Source: Kordiimonas pumila
GTDB taxonomy: Bacteria; Pseudomonadota; Alphaproteobacteria; Sphingomonadales; Kordiimonadaceae
Direction: 5' to 3'
DNA length: 64,000 nucleotides
NCBI RefSeq assembly: GCF_015240255.1
Contig: NZ_CP061205.1
Location: 3,954,501-4,018,500 of the forward strand
Below the pieces are notes generated by a model that saw only the letters and a program-made list of their open reading frames with translations, did not search any database and was not told the origin of the DNA. A program made the translations under genes and the position numbers. Position 1 is the stretch's first letter. The number at the start of each line of letters is the position of its first letter. Of the stretch, positions 52,474-62,001 are shown piece after piece.

Positions 52474-53376
52474 ATGTTTAGGCTTGTACCAATAGCACCC
52501 TGCCTTATCGCCTTTGCGCTCAACCTCTTTGAGGCCGCTCCCAGCTTGGCGCAAGAGCCCCCTACAAACTCTGTCAGCTACCAAATACCCGGTACTGAAG
52601 TATTTACCATGACAGCTGATAATAGTGGGGAAGCCTACCGTATTTTCGTTTCAAAGCCAGAACAACCGGCACCAAATGGTGGGTTTCCAGTGCTCTATGT
52701 ATTAGACGGCAATGCATTCTTCGCAGGATTTGCAGGAGAACGACGGCTTGAAGAATTCGGCAAGCAAGCTGGTGGTTCTGTTATAATAGTTGGTGTCGGT
52801 TATCCAACTGATCAACCCTATGATATGTTACGCAGACTCTATGATTTCACACCAGCTTGGCCCGTGGAAATGCCTGCAAACCAAATTAGTATGCAGGACC
52901 TGAAAGCCGGAGGAAACGAAAATTTCGCCCAATTTCTCCTTGGACAACTACGCACCGAAATCATAAAACGTTATCCCGTTGCTCCTGACCGACAATCACT
53001 GTTTGGCCATTCACTAGGCGGTCTGTTCGCATTGCATATCTTGTACTCAAGGCCTAATGCCTTTGAGGCCATTATCGCCGCCAGCCCATCTCAGTGGTGG
53101 AATGATCAGGAAATCCTATTGGAAGAGCGTGCCTTCAGCGAACAACTGATCAAAGGCAATATTTCAGCCGGCGTTAGTCGCCTACTGCTATTGACAGGCG
53201 AGCAAGATAAAGCCGCAACGATTACCTGGGATGCTGAAGCTCTTTTAGGGCGCCTCAGCCCTCTATCGGCCTATGGGTTACGAACACGATTTGAAAAGTT
53301 TGAAAAAGAGACGCATATCACCGTACCTTATCGAGCAATAACACCAACGATACGCTTTGTATCAGGATTACCTTGA
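52474..53376 (+). CDS. IroE/Fes-like esterase, alpha/beta hydrolase
   Basis: 300 aa with a secretion signal (about 1-25, ending near AQEPP). FPVLYVLDGNAFFAGF, SLFGHSLGGLFALHIL with the nucleophile Ser, then SPSQWWND; the His near KETHITVPY. This combination is typical of the siderophore-esterase/enterochelin-esterase-like family. Periplasmic. Operon with the amidohydrolase; would cleave an ester-linked siderophore or its acyl groups. Confidence 0.85.
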   Translation: MFRLVPIAPCLIAFALNLFEAAPSLAQEPPTNSVSYQIPGTEVFTMTADNSGEAYRIFVSKPEQPAPNGGFPVLYVLDGNAFFAGFAGERRLEEFGKQAGGSVIIVGVGYPTDQPYDMLRRLYDFTPAWPVEMPANQISMQDLKAGGNENFAQFLLGQLRTEIIKRYPVAPDRQSLFGHSLGGLFALHILYSRPNAFEAIIAASPSQWWNDQEILLEERAFSEQLIKGNISAGVSRLLLLTGEQDKAATITWDAEALLGRLSPLSAYGLRTRFEKFEKETHITVPYRAITPTIRFVSGLP

Positions 53377-53718
53377 ATAGAGCGATAAGATTAAAGCATA
53401 CCATCGTCGTATCAATTGGCTCTAGGTTAAAGTGGCCTTCCGAGCACATTTGGCTCTAAGAGCTGTGTAAATCAGCAGAGTGCTGTTCCCACCTTTCCTC
53501 ATAAAACCTCGGCATAGACTTCCCATACTATCTATAGAGATAGCCACATGAGTAAATGGCCTGACTCAAACAATTTTTATCAATCAACAGCGTCACATCT
53601 TTGACCAACCGATCTGAAGCTGAGTTTTTAGTCCTATGTGCGCTGACGGGGAACAACCCTACAGCTATAAATACTATTTCTTTTATACAAAGCCGCTATC
53701 TTACGACAACCGAAACAC
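53377..53718. other. Gene-free interval
   Basis: 342 bp with no supported gene. The only structure seen is a short palindrome CTATCT-ATAG-AGATAG at 53528-53543. The mixture of partial motifs suggests decayed DNA. Confidence 0.6.
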
Positions 53719-54138
53719 CTAAACATTCACTGGAAGGGCAGTGGTTTTCTTTACTTCGGTCATTATGACGCTTGAGGTAACCTCCCTTACGCCAGGAAGT
53801 TGAGACAGATGATTATAGAAAAATGCTTCATATGCTTGGATATCCTTAGCTACAACTTTAAGCAAAACATCAATAGCCCCAAGTAAAATATAACATTCCT
53901 GCACTTCTGGATAAGTTTGGACTGCTTGCCGAAAAGCTGTAGTTGCATCTGCGTCATGGGTTGCCAACTTAACTGTAGCATACATCGTCACCCCAAAACC
54001 AAGCAGTTCGGGGTTCGCCAGCCACACCTGCCTATCTAAAATGCCATCATCACGTAATCGTTTAATTCTGCGCCAACAAGGCGGAGGCGTCATACCTAGA
54101 TGATCAGCAATATCACTCGCTGATAAAGCAGTCATCAT
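53719..54138 (-). CDS. Lrp/AsnC-family regulator, N-terminally truncated
   Basis: 139 aa. Helix-turn-helix (LSASDIADHLGMTPPPCWRR then IKRLRDDGILD) and the C-terminal RAM domain (ECYILLGAIDVLLKVVAKDI) match Lrp, but the usual first helix of about 15-20 residues (IDrkILxxLQxdgR) is missing. MMTA at the start is antisense to the neighbouring leucine dehydrogenase reading frame. So the gene probably lost its 5' end in a deletion; whether it still works is doubtful. Confidence 0.65.
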   Translation of the reverse strand: MMTALSASDIADHLGMTPPPCWRRIKRLRDDGILDRQVWLANPELLGFGVTMYATVKLATHDADATTAFRQAVQTYPEVQECYILLGAIDVLLKVVAKDIQAYEAFFYNHLSQLPGVREVTSSVIMTEVKKTTALPVNV

Positions 54139-54925
54139 TGGAGACCCTCATAAAGATAAATCTCAATTATTACTGCATACTATGGGTGACTTCGTAAATG
54201 ATTTCACGGGGAAATATATTACATCTTTTGATGCAGGCACAACATTAGATGATGTTCGAACTATAGGGCAGCGCACCCCTTATGTAGGTGGCATTCAGGA
54301 AGGTGCTGGAAATGCCTCGGCATCTACAGCAAAAGGTGTCTATTTTTGTATCTCTGCTGCGGTTCGCCTCCAATTAAAGGCTACTGACTTGAAGGGAGTA
54401 CGTGTTGCAATTCAAGGTGCGGGTAATGTCGGTGCGCGCCTTGCCGTGATGCTAAGCAAAGCCCAAGCCATTGTTACAATTGCTGACGTTGACATGCGAA
54501 AGGCAGAAGCTATAGCCGCCAAAACAGGAGCTACCATTGAAAGCCCAGACCGCATTCATACCCTAGATGTTGATGTATATGCTCCTTGCGCCTTAGGTGG
54601 AGTGATTACAGATGACAGTATCCCTCAAATTCAAGCCAGCATTGTTGCAGGAGGTGCCAATAATCAACTTTTAGAGGCCCGTCATGCCGATGGGTTGCAA
54701 GATGCCGGAATATTATACTGCCCTGATTATCTAGCTAATGCAGGTGGTATTATTGATTTACATTATCAACGACCAATTGCTTCCCGCAAAGAACTGAATG
54801 CGCACCTTATGAGCCTAGGTAACACCCTTGAAGACATCATTCTAAGATCAAAAGCGGCCGGTAAAACGACGTTACAGATCTCAGACGAGATTGTTCATGA
54901 GCGCCTCCATAAAGCTAAGGGTTAA
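54122..54925 (+). pseudogene. Leucine dehydrogenase-like, 5'-truncated
   Basis: The frame stays open upstream of the first ATG (54182) and reads DKAVIIGDPHKDKSQ, exactly the family's GGGKAVIxGDP region, so homology continues into the antisense of the Lrp gene. From there it has GKYITSFDAGTT and the NAD-binding GAGNVGARLA. About 80 N-terminal residues are absent. The catalytic Lys of the first domain is at the junction. Probably non-functional. Confidence 0.75.
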
Positions 54926-54927
54926 AC

Positions 54928-55287
54928 ATGCTTCTAGGAAATATCATTTCAGAATATTATTCACGTATCGATAGCTGTGATATCGAATGGGTCATAAAAC
55001 TATTTGCTGAAAATGCCATATATCACAGAGCTGATTCAGCATATTGTGGGCGAAATCAAATACATAAATTCTTCACAGATGGGCGGAAAATAAGAGGAGA
55101 TCACATTCTCGATTCTATTTGGTCCTTTGATCATAGAGTCATATGCACAGGCACTTTTAAAGGAGTAGGAGCAGCTGGCGATCCTCGCAAAGTTGGCTTT
55201 TCTGATTTTTGGGCGTTTGACCAAAAACATTTGGTGGTTGAGCGTCAAACCTATCTGGCCTTAGGTCATCAATATGTCGCAGAATAG
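54928..55287 (+). CDS. SnoaL/NTF2-like protein
   Basis: 119 aa alpha+beta cone fold pattern: IISEYYSRIDSCDIEWVIKL, FAENAIYHR and a C-terminal beta region ending ALGHQYVAE. Family includes small isomerases and cyclases of secondary metabolism but most are unknown. Two bp after the dehydrogenase fragment. Confidence 0.75.
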   Translation: MLLGNIISEYYSRIDSCDIEWVIKLFAENAIYHRADSAYCGRNQIHKFFTDGRKIRGDHILDSIWSFDHRVICTGTFKGVGAAGDPRKVGFSDFWAFDQKHLVVERQTYLALGHQYVAE

Positions 55288-55454
55288 TGGCAACAGTGCA
55301 GAGGCCCTGAGCTTGCAATCCATTTATACCTCTTTAAACTGCTTATAAAGCATGGCTAAGTGCTAGGAGCCAACCATGTAGCATAATGGAAGAGAATGGC
55401 GAGCACGATTCAGAAACACTCCTTATGCGGCAATTATATTCTAGGTACTCAAAA

Positions 55455-56630
55455 TTAAAGGGCATCAGCTGCTGCGGCACCCGATGCCCACGCCCACTGA
55501 AAATTATAGCCGCCTAGCCAGCCTGTAACATCCACACATTCACCAATAAAATACAGGCCCGGCTGTGTTTTTGCTTCCATCGTTCTAGAACTGAGACAAT
55601 CAGTGGAAACACCGCCGCGCGTTACCTCTGCTTTTTTAAACCCTTCTGTCCCTGTTGGCTTGACCGTCCATGCAGATAGTCGCGCAGCAAGGGCATGTAG
55701 TTTCTCATGCGAATAATCGGCCATATTACCACTATCGTGACCGACCATATAAACTGCAAGCCGTTCTGGCAGCACATCTACTAAAATACTTTTCACACTT
55801 GCTCGTGGCCTCGCCTTTTTTTTATCTTTTAACCAAGAAAAAACATCGGCAATGCTAGGCAGAAGATTAATCACAACTGTATCACCGTGTTGCCAATATG
55901 ATGAGATTTGCAATATGGCAGGCCCAGATAAACCTCTATGTGTAAAAAGCAGGTTTTCACGGAATGATGCCGTGCCGCACGAAGCCGTACATAAGGTTGA
56001 CACTCCAGCTAGTTCTTTGGTGGCAGCAACCGTTGCTTCATCAAAAACAAAAGGCACAAGGGCGGGTACGGGTTCGATAATATCAAGGCCAAACTGTCGT
56101 GCTATTCTATAGCCAAAATCAGTGGCTCCCATTTTAGGAATCGACATACCTCCAGTTGCTATTACAAGGTTAGTCGCCGTAAATGTCCCGCAAGATGTTT
56201 CAACCCTATAGCCTGCGCTTACGGAGGCGACATCTGCCACTTCAACACCCACCTTCAGCACAACCCCAACTTTCGCACACGCTTCCAGCAGGATATTCAG
56301 TACTTTCCGTGCCCCTTCGTTACAGAAAAGTTGGCCTAGGGTTTTCTCATGCCAGGTGGCACCACCTTGCGCTAAAAGATCCATAAAGTCATAAGGGCTA
56401 TACCGGCTAAGCGCTGATTTGGCAAAATGAGGGTTCTTGCTAATATAATTATGGGCTGCCACTTCGAGATTCGTAAAATTACAGCGTCCGCCACCTGAAA
56501 TTAAAATCTTGGCTCCAGGCTTTTCAGTATGCTCAAGCACAAGAACTTTTTTGCCCTTTGCACCCGCAGTAAGGGCACACATCAAACCTGCTGCACCTGC
56601 ACCCATAATAATAACATCGAGATTTTCCAT
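55455..56630 (-). CDS. FAD-dependent oxidoreductase, BaiN/YhiN (HI0933) family
   Basis: 391 aa from ATG 56630 (longer in-frame starts have no support). Rossmann motif VIIMGAGAAGLMCALTAG, GGGRCNFTN, and C-terminal GLYFIGECVDVTGWLGGYNF, all characteristic. Flavoprotein of unclear natural substrate (BaiN relatives reduce enones). No operon partner. Confidence 0.9.
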   Translation of the reverse strand: MENLDVIIMGAGAAGLMCALTAGAKGKKVLVLEHTEKPGAKILISGGGRCNFTNLEVAAHNYISKNPHFAKSALSRYSPYDFMDLLAQGGATWHEKTLGQLFCNEGARKVLNILLEACAKVGVVLKVGVEVADVASVSAGYRVETSCGTFTATNLVIATGGMSIPKMGATDFGYRIARQFGLDIIEPVPALVPFVFDEATVAATKELAGVSTLCTASCGTASFRENLLFTHRGLSGPAILQISSYWQHGDTVVINLLPSIADVFSWLKDKKKARPRASVKSILVDVLPERLAVYMVGHDSGNMADYSHEKLHALAARLSAWTVKPTGTEGFKKAEVTRGGVSTDCLSSRTMEAKTQPGLYFIGECVDVTGWLGGYNFQWAWASGAAAADAL

Positions 56631-56866
56631 AAACTGAAACGTGCACCTGTTTAAAATTTTGCCCTTAATATAGGCACTATATGCAAAGAGTATTGTTGCA
56701 CACTCAAATAAACCCGTTAGTATCACACTTTGGGATCAGCTAATTAATAATACCTAGGTGTTATTTATGAATATTTATAATTCGTTAACTGCCATATGCA
56801 ATGAATGACGGACTTAGGGTGAGAGCTCTTTTAGGCAATTTTAAATAACAGGGGGCATTTAAAACA

Positions 56867-59179
56867 ATGGCCGCGTCTAATATTGAATCAAAAGTGAATA
56901 TTTTATCTATTCGTAACCTTCTCCTCGCGGTAACAGGGGTGATGGTCGCATTTGTTTTTATTCTGACTTATATGTTGATGGACACAGCGCTTCAAAAAGA
57001 AGATCAAGCCAGACGGGCTATGCATGTCAATGATGTTATTGACGACATTGTACAGTTAAAAATGGCTCTTGGTGACCTTCGAACAGCGGTCAACACAGCG
57101 TACGGCTTAAATAGTGCCCCTGGGTCTGATTTTGACCAGATTATAAATGCCAACAAGCGCACTATTACTCAAACACACAACCAAATAAAAGCCAGCCTGC
57201 CAGAAATACCGGTCTTTGAAGGTGAAGATTTTAACCCTGAAATCTTTAATGTTGTTCAGGGGAAATTCGCAACTGCCAAAACCGCTTATAATGATGCCTA
57301 CAAAGAGTATGAAGATGCGATTATCAAGATTGATGCTGATTTATATGGTAGTGGCGAAAAATCAGAATCCGGTGGTCGTGCTGTTCGCCCCCTTACAAAC
57401 CTAATTGAGGCAGCTGCAACACTTCGTACTTTTCTGGAAGAGAACTATGATTTTGGTGATGACCGCATCACCCGGGTTATGTCACTGAAACATTCCCTTT
57501 GGACAATGGTGGAATATGCAACCCGCGAATCTGCTACAGTCGGTGAAAATGTTGCTCAAAAAAGCAAAGTGGGCCGTTTCCAGAAAACAATCGGTGCCCG
57601 CTACAATGGATACGGTGCCGCCGCTTGGGACCGAGTGCGTACTATTGCAAACTCTATCACTATTGCAAAAGAAGATACTACGGAAGGCGAACTGGATAAG
57701 CTTCTCAATAACATCAATAGCGTTTTCATTGATAAATTCTCTATCACCCTATTAAGCCTTTATGATGTATCTGATTATGCAGAGCCTAATGATGAAGGCG
57801 ATTATATAGTTCCTTACGATGTAACGACAGATGAATGGCAAGGTGTCACCGCGATAGAGTGGGTCAATAAAGTAAATGATGCCAAAGCCCCTGTGATGAG
57901 CATGAACACATATGCAAGCACCCTCTCAAAAGCGCTTAATGAAGAAGCTGTTAGTAGCGCCGAAAGCAGTGTTTTCTGGTCCGTTATACTACTCATTGTC
58001 GTATTTTTAATCGGTGTTGGTGCACTTTATATTGTGATCTGGCGTGTTGTGAAACCGGTTAATGCTCTCTCCGACACCATGATGGTTCTGGCTGATGGCA
58101 ATCTGGAAATTGACATTCCAAATGCCGAACGCGCTGATGAAATTGGCGATATGGCAAGGTCCGTTCAGGTCTTTAAAGACAATGCTATTGAACGCCAAGA
58201 AATGGAAGCGCGTCAGCGAGAGCAAGAAGAAGAAACCCGCAGATCGCAAGAAGCATCGGAAGAGCGCCAGCGTCTTGAAGCAGAAGAACGCCGTAAGCTG
58301 GAAGAAGAACAGGCACAGCAGGCTCGCGCTGAACGCCGTGCCTCAATGCTTGAGCTTGCCGATAAATTTGAAGCAAGCGTAATGGCCGTGGTGGAAAGCG
58401 TTTCCAAATCTGCACGTGACATGGAAACTGCTGCAAGTGGCATGGCGTCTACTGCTGATGATACATCACAGAAAGCCAATGTTGTGGCGAATGCGGCGCA
58501 GCAAGCAAGCAGCAATGCACAAATGGTGGCAAGTGCCGCCGAAGAGCTGTCTGCCTCTGTACGTGAAATCACAGGCCAGACAACACAGTCCAGTGCTTCC
58601 GCAAGAGATGCCGTATCCCGCACAGAGAATGCCGGGAAAGACATTGCAGAACTGGTTGATGCCGCACAGAAAATTGGCGATGTTGTTAAACTCATTAACG
58701 ATATTGCCGAACAAACCAACCTGCTAGCCCTGAATGCCACTATTGAAGCTGCCAGAGCTGGGGACGCAGGCAAAGGCTTTGCCGTGGTTGCAAGTGAAGT
58801 GAAATCACTCGCGAACCAAACAGCCAAGGCAACGCAGGAGATCAGCGATCAAGTCGATGGCATGCAGCAAGCAACCAATACGGCTGTGCGGGCTATGGAC
58901 CAGATTAAAAGCATTATTGGCGAGATTGAATCCACTTCAGTATCTATTGCCTCAGCTGTAGAAGAACAAGATGCCTCCACTCAGGAAATTGCTCGGAATG
59001 TGGCGGAAGTATCAACTGGCACAGAGGAAGTTACCTCCAATATTCATGCAGTGAATGAAGGGGCAACCTCGACCGGAAAAGCTGCTACAGATGTGCTATC
59101 TGCAGCCCAACTGCTGACACAGCAATCCGAGGACCTACGCGGGCAAGTGGAAAATTTCCTCAAAACCATCCGCGAATAA
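56867..59179 (+). CDS. Methyl-accepting chemotaxis protein
   Basis: 770 aa. N-terminal helix about 16-37, large periplasmic domain (38-370), second helix about 373-395 ([20 protein letters not shown]), HAMP, a long Arg/Glu/Gln coiled coil (440-490) and the signalling hairpin with [18 protein letters not shown]. The ligand domain has no recognised motif. Isolated gene with its own terminator, so a satellite chemoreceptor. Confidence 0.93.
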   Translation: MAASNIESKVNILSIRNLLLAVTGVMVAFVFILTYMLMDTALQKEDQARRAMHVNDVIDDIVQLKMALGDLRTAVNTAYGLNSAPGSDFDQIINANKRTITQTHNQIKASLPEIPVFEGEDFNPEIFNVVQGKFATAKTAYNDAYKEYEDAIIKIDADLYGSGEKSESGGRAVRPLTNLIEAAATLRTFLEENYDFGDDRITRVMSLKHSLWTMVEYATRESATVGENVAQKSKVGRFQKTIGARYNGYGAAAWDRVRTIANSITIAKEDTTEGELDKLLNNINSVFIDKFSITLLSLYDVSDYAEPNDEGDYIVPYDVTTDEWQGVTAIEWVNKVNDAKAPVMSMNTYASTLSKALNEEAVSSAESSVFWSVILLIVVFLIGVGALYIVIWRVVKPVNALSDTMMVLADGNLEIDIPNAERADEIGDMARSVQVFKDNAIERQEMEARQREQEEETRRSQEASEERQRLEAEERRKLEEEQAQQARAERRASMLELADKFEASVMAVVESVSKSARDMETAASGMASTADDTSQKANVVANAAQQASSNAQMVASAAEELSASVREITGQTTQSSASARDAVSRTENAGKDIAELVDAAQKIGDVVKLINDIAEQTNLLALNATIEAARAGDAGKGFAVVASEVKSLANQTAKATQEISDQVDGMQQATNTAVRAMDQIKSIIGEIESTSVSIASAVEEQDASTQEIARNVAEVSTGTEEVTSNIHAVNEGATSTGKAATDVLSAAQLLTQQSEDLRGQVENFLKTIRE

Positions 59180-59200
59180 AAAAGCGTGTCGTCTATTCAA

Positions 59201-59223
59201 AAGGCCCTACGGGGCCTTTTTTT
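59201..59223 (+). terminator. Intrinsic terminator after chemoreceptor
   Basis: AAGGCCC-TACG-GGGCCTT stem with a run of seven T residues (59217-59223). Confidence 0.85.
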
Positions 59224-59260
59224 ATGAACGGTTGGTAGCAATATATGCACACAAGGTATA

Positions 59261-59289
59261 AAAAAAGCCCCACAATCAGGGCTTTTTTT
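59261..59289. terminator. Bidirectional terminator
   Basis: A run of A, GCCC, an 8-nt loop, GGGC and a run of T: works on both strands, chiefly for the leftward TonB-like gene ending at 59305. Confidence 0.8.
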
Positions 59290-59304
59290 ACTGTTTCAGC
59301 AAGC

Positions 59305-59697
59305 TTACTGAAGCCGCCAAGTAATCGGAATAACGAATGTCAAATTATCATCATCCAGTGCTGCTGGTGGAGCAGGCAAAGGATTTAGTTTTTCCATCAT
59401 TTTCGGAATAGCGCCATCCAGAACAGATTCTCCAGACTCTTCAACAATCTCAAAATTTAAAATAGCGCCAGAACGATCGATCGATACCTTCACTTTTGCC
59501 TTGCCTTCAATTTCACGTGAAATTGCTGATCTTGGATAAATGTGATTTTGGATAATAGATTTTACAACATTCTTCCGCCAATCACCCAGATCATCTGCAC
59601 TTGCTTGCGCAGATAAGAACACCATCGCAGAAAGCATCCCCCCACCAAGGATTGCTAACAATCGTGTTTTTCTCCCATTTAAGAGAATTGTCCGCAT
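59305..59697 (-). CDS. TonB C-terminal domain protein
   Basis: 130 aa from ATG 59697 after GGGAG. Signal-like N-terminus ILGGGMLSAMVFLSAQASA; then the TonB-type fold with AKVKVSIDRSGAILNFEIVE and ALDDDNLTFVIPITWRL. It lacks the proline-rich spacer and is periplasmic or membrane-anchored, so it may be a TonB-like accessory rather than a full energy transducer. No ExbBD genes nearby. Confidence 0.8.
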   Translation of the reverse strand: MRTILLNGRKTRLLAILGGGMLSAMVFLSAQASADDLGDWRKNVVKSIIQNHIYPRSAISREIEGKAKVKVSIDRSGAILNFEIVEESGESVLDGAIPKMMEKLNPLPAPPAALDDDNLTFVIPITWRLQ

Positions 59698-60028
59698 TAT
59701 AGTCTCCCGTTCGAATCCAACCATAATCAAATCGTAAATGCCGAGGGTAAAAACACTGATAAAGAATATAGTTAACATGAATTAAAATTTTAATTCATGC
59801 GTAATAAATGTCCCCAACACCTGCGCGTAATCCTAACCACCCCTTTAGCGGCTTTCAAACATTATTATGTAAATACACTTATAATGTTAATAACAATCTT
59901 TAATGTTTAAAAATCCATTTTAATATACTCTCCTTGTATTCCTGCATGGATTTTCTAGATATAGACCCCAAAACTTATTTTAGCTTGTCAATGGGTGCCA
60001 GATAGCTATAGTGCGCGCGCAGGAACAA
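59698..60028. other. Gene-free interval with tRNA-Ser promoter
   Basis: 331 bp. The tRNA-Ser promoter is TTGTCA (59985-59990), 16 bp, TATAGT (60007-60012). The AT-rich remainder has no gene I can support. Confidence 0.6.
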
Positions 60029-60118
60029 GGAGTCGTGGCCGAGCGGTTTAAGGCGCACGCCTGGAAAGCGTGTTGGGTGGCAACGCCCTCGAGGGTTCGA
60101 ATCCCTCCGGCTCCTCCA
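60029..60118 (+). tRNA. tRNA-Ser(GGA)
   Basis: Acceptor GGAGTCG/CGGCTCC, D-arm, anticodon loop CTGGAAA (GGA), long variable arm typical of serine tRNAs, T-arm with GTTCGAA, encoded CCA. Promoter TTGTCA-16-TATAGT lies just upstream. Confidence 0.95.
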
Positions 60119-60191
60119 TTTATTCGCAAACCATGTAGTTACAACCTTGTGAAACTAGCTTGCCTCATGCGCTAGCTTTTACCACCATCCT

Positions 60192-60398
60192 ATGAACCGT
60201 ACACCCATTTTATCGCATGTAACGGTATCGCCAGTTCGCGTTCCCTTGTCACTCCATAATATTGAAGAATTACGCCTGAAGCGAGGTATCAGTATCTGCT
60301 CCGAAAGCGCTCCGGGTAAAAATTTACTAATATGGGTAAGCTATATGCATATCGGTGCAAAAGCCTTGCACCGCAAGCCCTCCTTTATACACAGTTAA
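60192..60398 (+). pseudogene. Possible IS6-like transposase fragment
   Basis: A 68-codon frame includes VRVPLSLHNIEELRLKRGIS, resembling the VEELLAERGI(x)V helix-turn-helix of IS6-family transposases, but diverges right after. Adjacent to tRNA-Ser. No DDE motif or terminal repeats were seen. Low certainty. Confidence 0.3.
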
Positions 60399-60469
60399 GA
60401 GCCTGCTTATCCATATTTAGGAGATAACCTGGAAAGCAGATTACTTTAAACAGCATGGAGGGAGATAAA

Positions 60470-61183
60470 ATGCGCACAGTTAAATTATGGATGGGCCTAG
60501 GAGTTGCTACAGTTATTCCTGCAACAGATGCCCTGTTAGACCATATTGATCTTACAACACTTACACCTGCGATTTATGCCGCCAGTTACCTTGAGGGGGG
60601 TGAAGGCGGCGAAGGAGGAGAAAAAGCTGCAACAGATGAAGGCGGTGAGGGCGGTGAAGCAGGAGGGTCTGCTCCTGCTGTCGGCTTTTACGGCGACCTT
60701 GATGATGCTCTTGAAAAAATGTTTGGTGGTGAAGGCGGTGAGCACGGTGCCGGGCTGAGTAAAATGTGGCCTTCTGTTATTGCACCCGCCATGACAGGCG
60801 ATCAGGTTAAACAAGCTATGACCGGCAGGACACTGGTTACACCGGCACATGTTGCATACTATTTTTCGAAAAAAGGCAGTGTTGAAGGCTGGTATGCCGC
60901 ATGGGAAAAACGTGACACTAAAGAATGTCCGGTCCCTGAAGTTGAAGACTTATATTTCTATGAAAAAGCAGCTGATACATGCTGGTATAATAATACCCTG
61001 CCCCTCAAAGGGTCATGGAAAGTTGATAACAACCAGCTCTGTATCGATGCCAAATGGAAGGGCGGTTCCGTTGACTCCTGCTGGTACGTAACAGTTTTAC
61101 TTGATGATATAGCACTCTTTAAAACAGATGGTGATATTGAGGGCAAGGGCATGAAACTGCTCGACGGTAAAGTGCTCGACTAA
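60470..61183 (+). CDS. Exported Gly-Gly-Glu repeat protein
   Basis: 237 aa from ATG 60470 (GGAGGG 7 nt before). N-terminal signal-like stretch (KLWMGLGVATVIPATDALLD) followed by clusters of GGEGGEGGE, DEGGEGGEAGG and FGGEGGEHGAG, then a domain of about 110 aa beginning AHVAYYFSKKGSVEGWYAAW. Acidic Gly/Glu runs could bind cations such as iron or calcium. It is followed, after a perfect hairpin, by a PKHD-type Fe(II)/2-oxoglutarate hydroxylase. The family is unknown to me. Confidence 0.65.
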   Translation: MRTVKLWMGLGVATVIPATDALLDHIDLTTLTPAIYAASYLEGGEGGEGGEKAATDEGGEGGEAGGSAPAVGFYGDLDDALEKMFGGEGGEHGAGLSKMWPSVIAPAMTGDQVKQAMTGRTLVTPAHVAYYFSKKGSVEGWYAAWEKRDTKECPVPEVEDLYFYEKAADTCWYNNTLPLKGSWKVDNNQLCIDAKWKGGSVDSCWYVTVLLDDIALFKTDGDIEGKGMKLLDGKVLD

Positions 61184-61193
61184 TCATTCCACA

Positions 61194-61220
61194 GGAAAGC
61201 AGAATGATTTTCTGCTTTCC
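61194..61220. terminator. Intercistronic hairpin
   Basis: GGAAAGCAGAA and TTCTGCTTTCC form a perfect 11-bp stem with a 5-nt loop between the repeat protein and hydroxylase genes. No T-run follows, so it may stabilise or attenuate the message rather than terminate. Confidence 0.6.
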
Positions 61221-61238
61221 ACCCCTAAGGAGGCTTTA

Positions 61239-61910
61239 GTGCTTTTATGTATTGGTAGTATTTTGAAAGAACCTCAACTGGCTCTCCTTAAAAAGAAGCT
61301 TGCAAAGCAATCTTTCCTTGATGGCAAAGACACTGCTGGTTGGGCTGTTAAAAACATTAAAAGGAACGAACAGCTTTCAAAGAAAGCTACTACCTACGCA
61401 GATATACAACAGATGCTGCTAGCAGCCTTGCTAAGCCATGAGGTTTTTACATTAGCTGCGATGCCCCAAAAAGTCAGCCCGCTTTTAATCAGCCGCTATT
61501 CAAAAGGTATGGGATATGGAACACATGTGGATAACGCCTTAATGGGTGAAGGTGAAAAAATGCGAAGTGATATTTCCTTCACCTTATTCCTGTCTGACCC
61601 TGCTGATTATGAGGGCGGCGAACTTGTGCTGGAAGACTTTTCAGGAGAGCAGCCTTACAAGCTACCGGCTGGATCTGTAATTTTATACCCTAGCACTATG
61701 TTACACCGTGTTGAGACAGTAACATTAGGAGAACGCCTTGTTGCTGTTGGCTGGATACAAAGCCATATTAGAAGCTCGGAAAAACGACAAATTATCTTTG
61801 ATCTTGAATCTGTTAAACGCGATATTTTTCAGGCTAGCGGTAAAACTGCACAATTTGATACAATTGCAAAAACAGCCTCAAACCTCTGGCGCTTGTGGGC
61901 CGAAACATAA
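61239..61910 (+). CDS. PKHD-type Fe(II)/2-oxoglutarate hydroxylase (PiuC/YbiX family)
   Basis: 223 aa, GTG start with AAGGAGG 6 nt upstream. Metal ligands: His/Asp in GYGTHVDNALM and distal His in MLHRVETVT; Arg for 2-oxoglutarate in GERLVAVGW. The family is often beside TonB-dependent receptors and iron genes. Follows the Gly-Gly-Glu repeat protein, a possible substrate or partner. Confidence 0.92.
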   Translation: MLLCIGSILKEPQLALLKKKLAKQSFLDGKDTAGWAVKNIKRNEQLSKKATTYADIQQMLLAALLSHEVFTLAAMPQKVSPLLISRYSKGMGYGTHVDNALMGEGEKMRSDISFTLFLSDPADYEGGELVLEDFSGEQPYKLPAGSVILYPSTMLHRVETVTLGERLVAVGWIQSHIRSSEKRQIIFDLESVKRDIFQASGKTAQFDTIAKTASNLWRLWAET

Positions 61911-62001
61911 AAGCTTAGTCCGTTTCATAGTTGTTAACCCTCTATCATGAGATCGATAAAACCTTACAATTATGGAGGGAAGTTTATAGGCGGCATGCGA
62001 A

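Noticed and set aside
60470-61183. Ribosomal peptide (RiPP) precursor because of Gly-Gly-Glu repeats
   Set aside because: The protein has a folded 110-aa domain after the repeats and no peptidase or cyclase genes nearby; it looks like a secreted protein.
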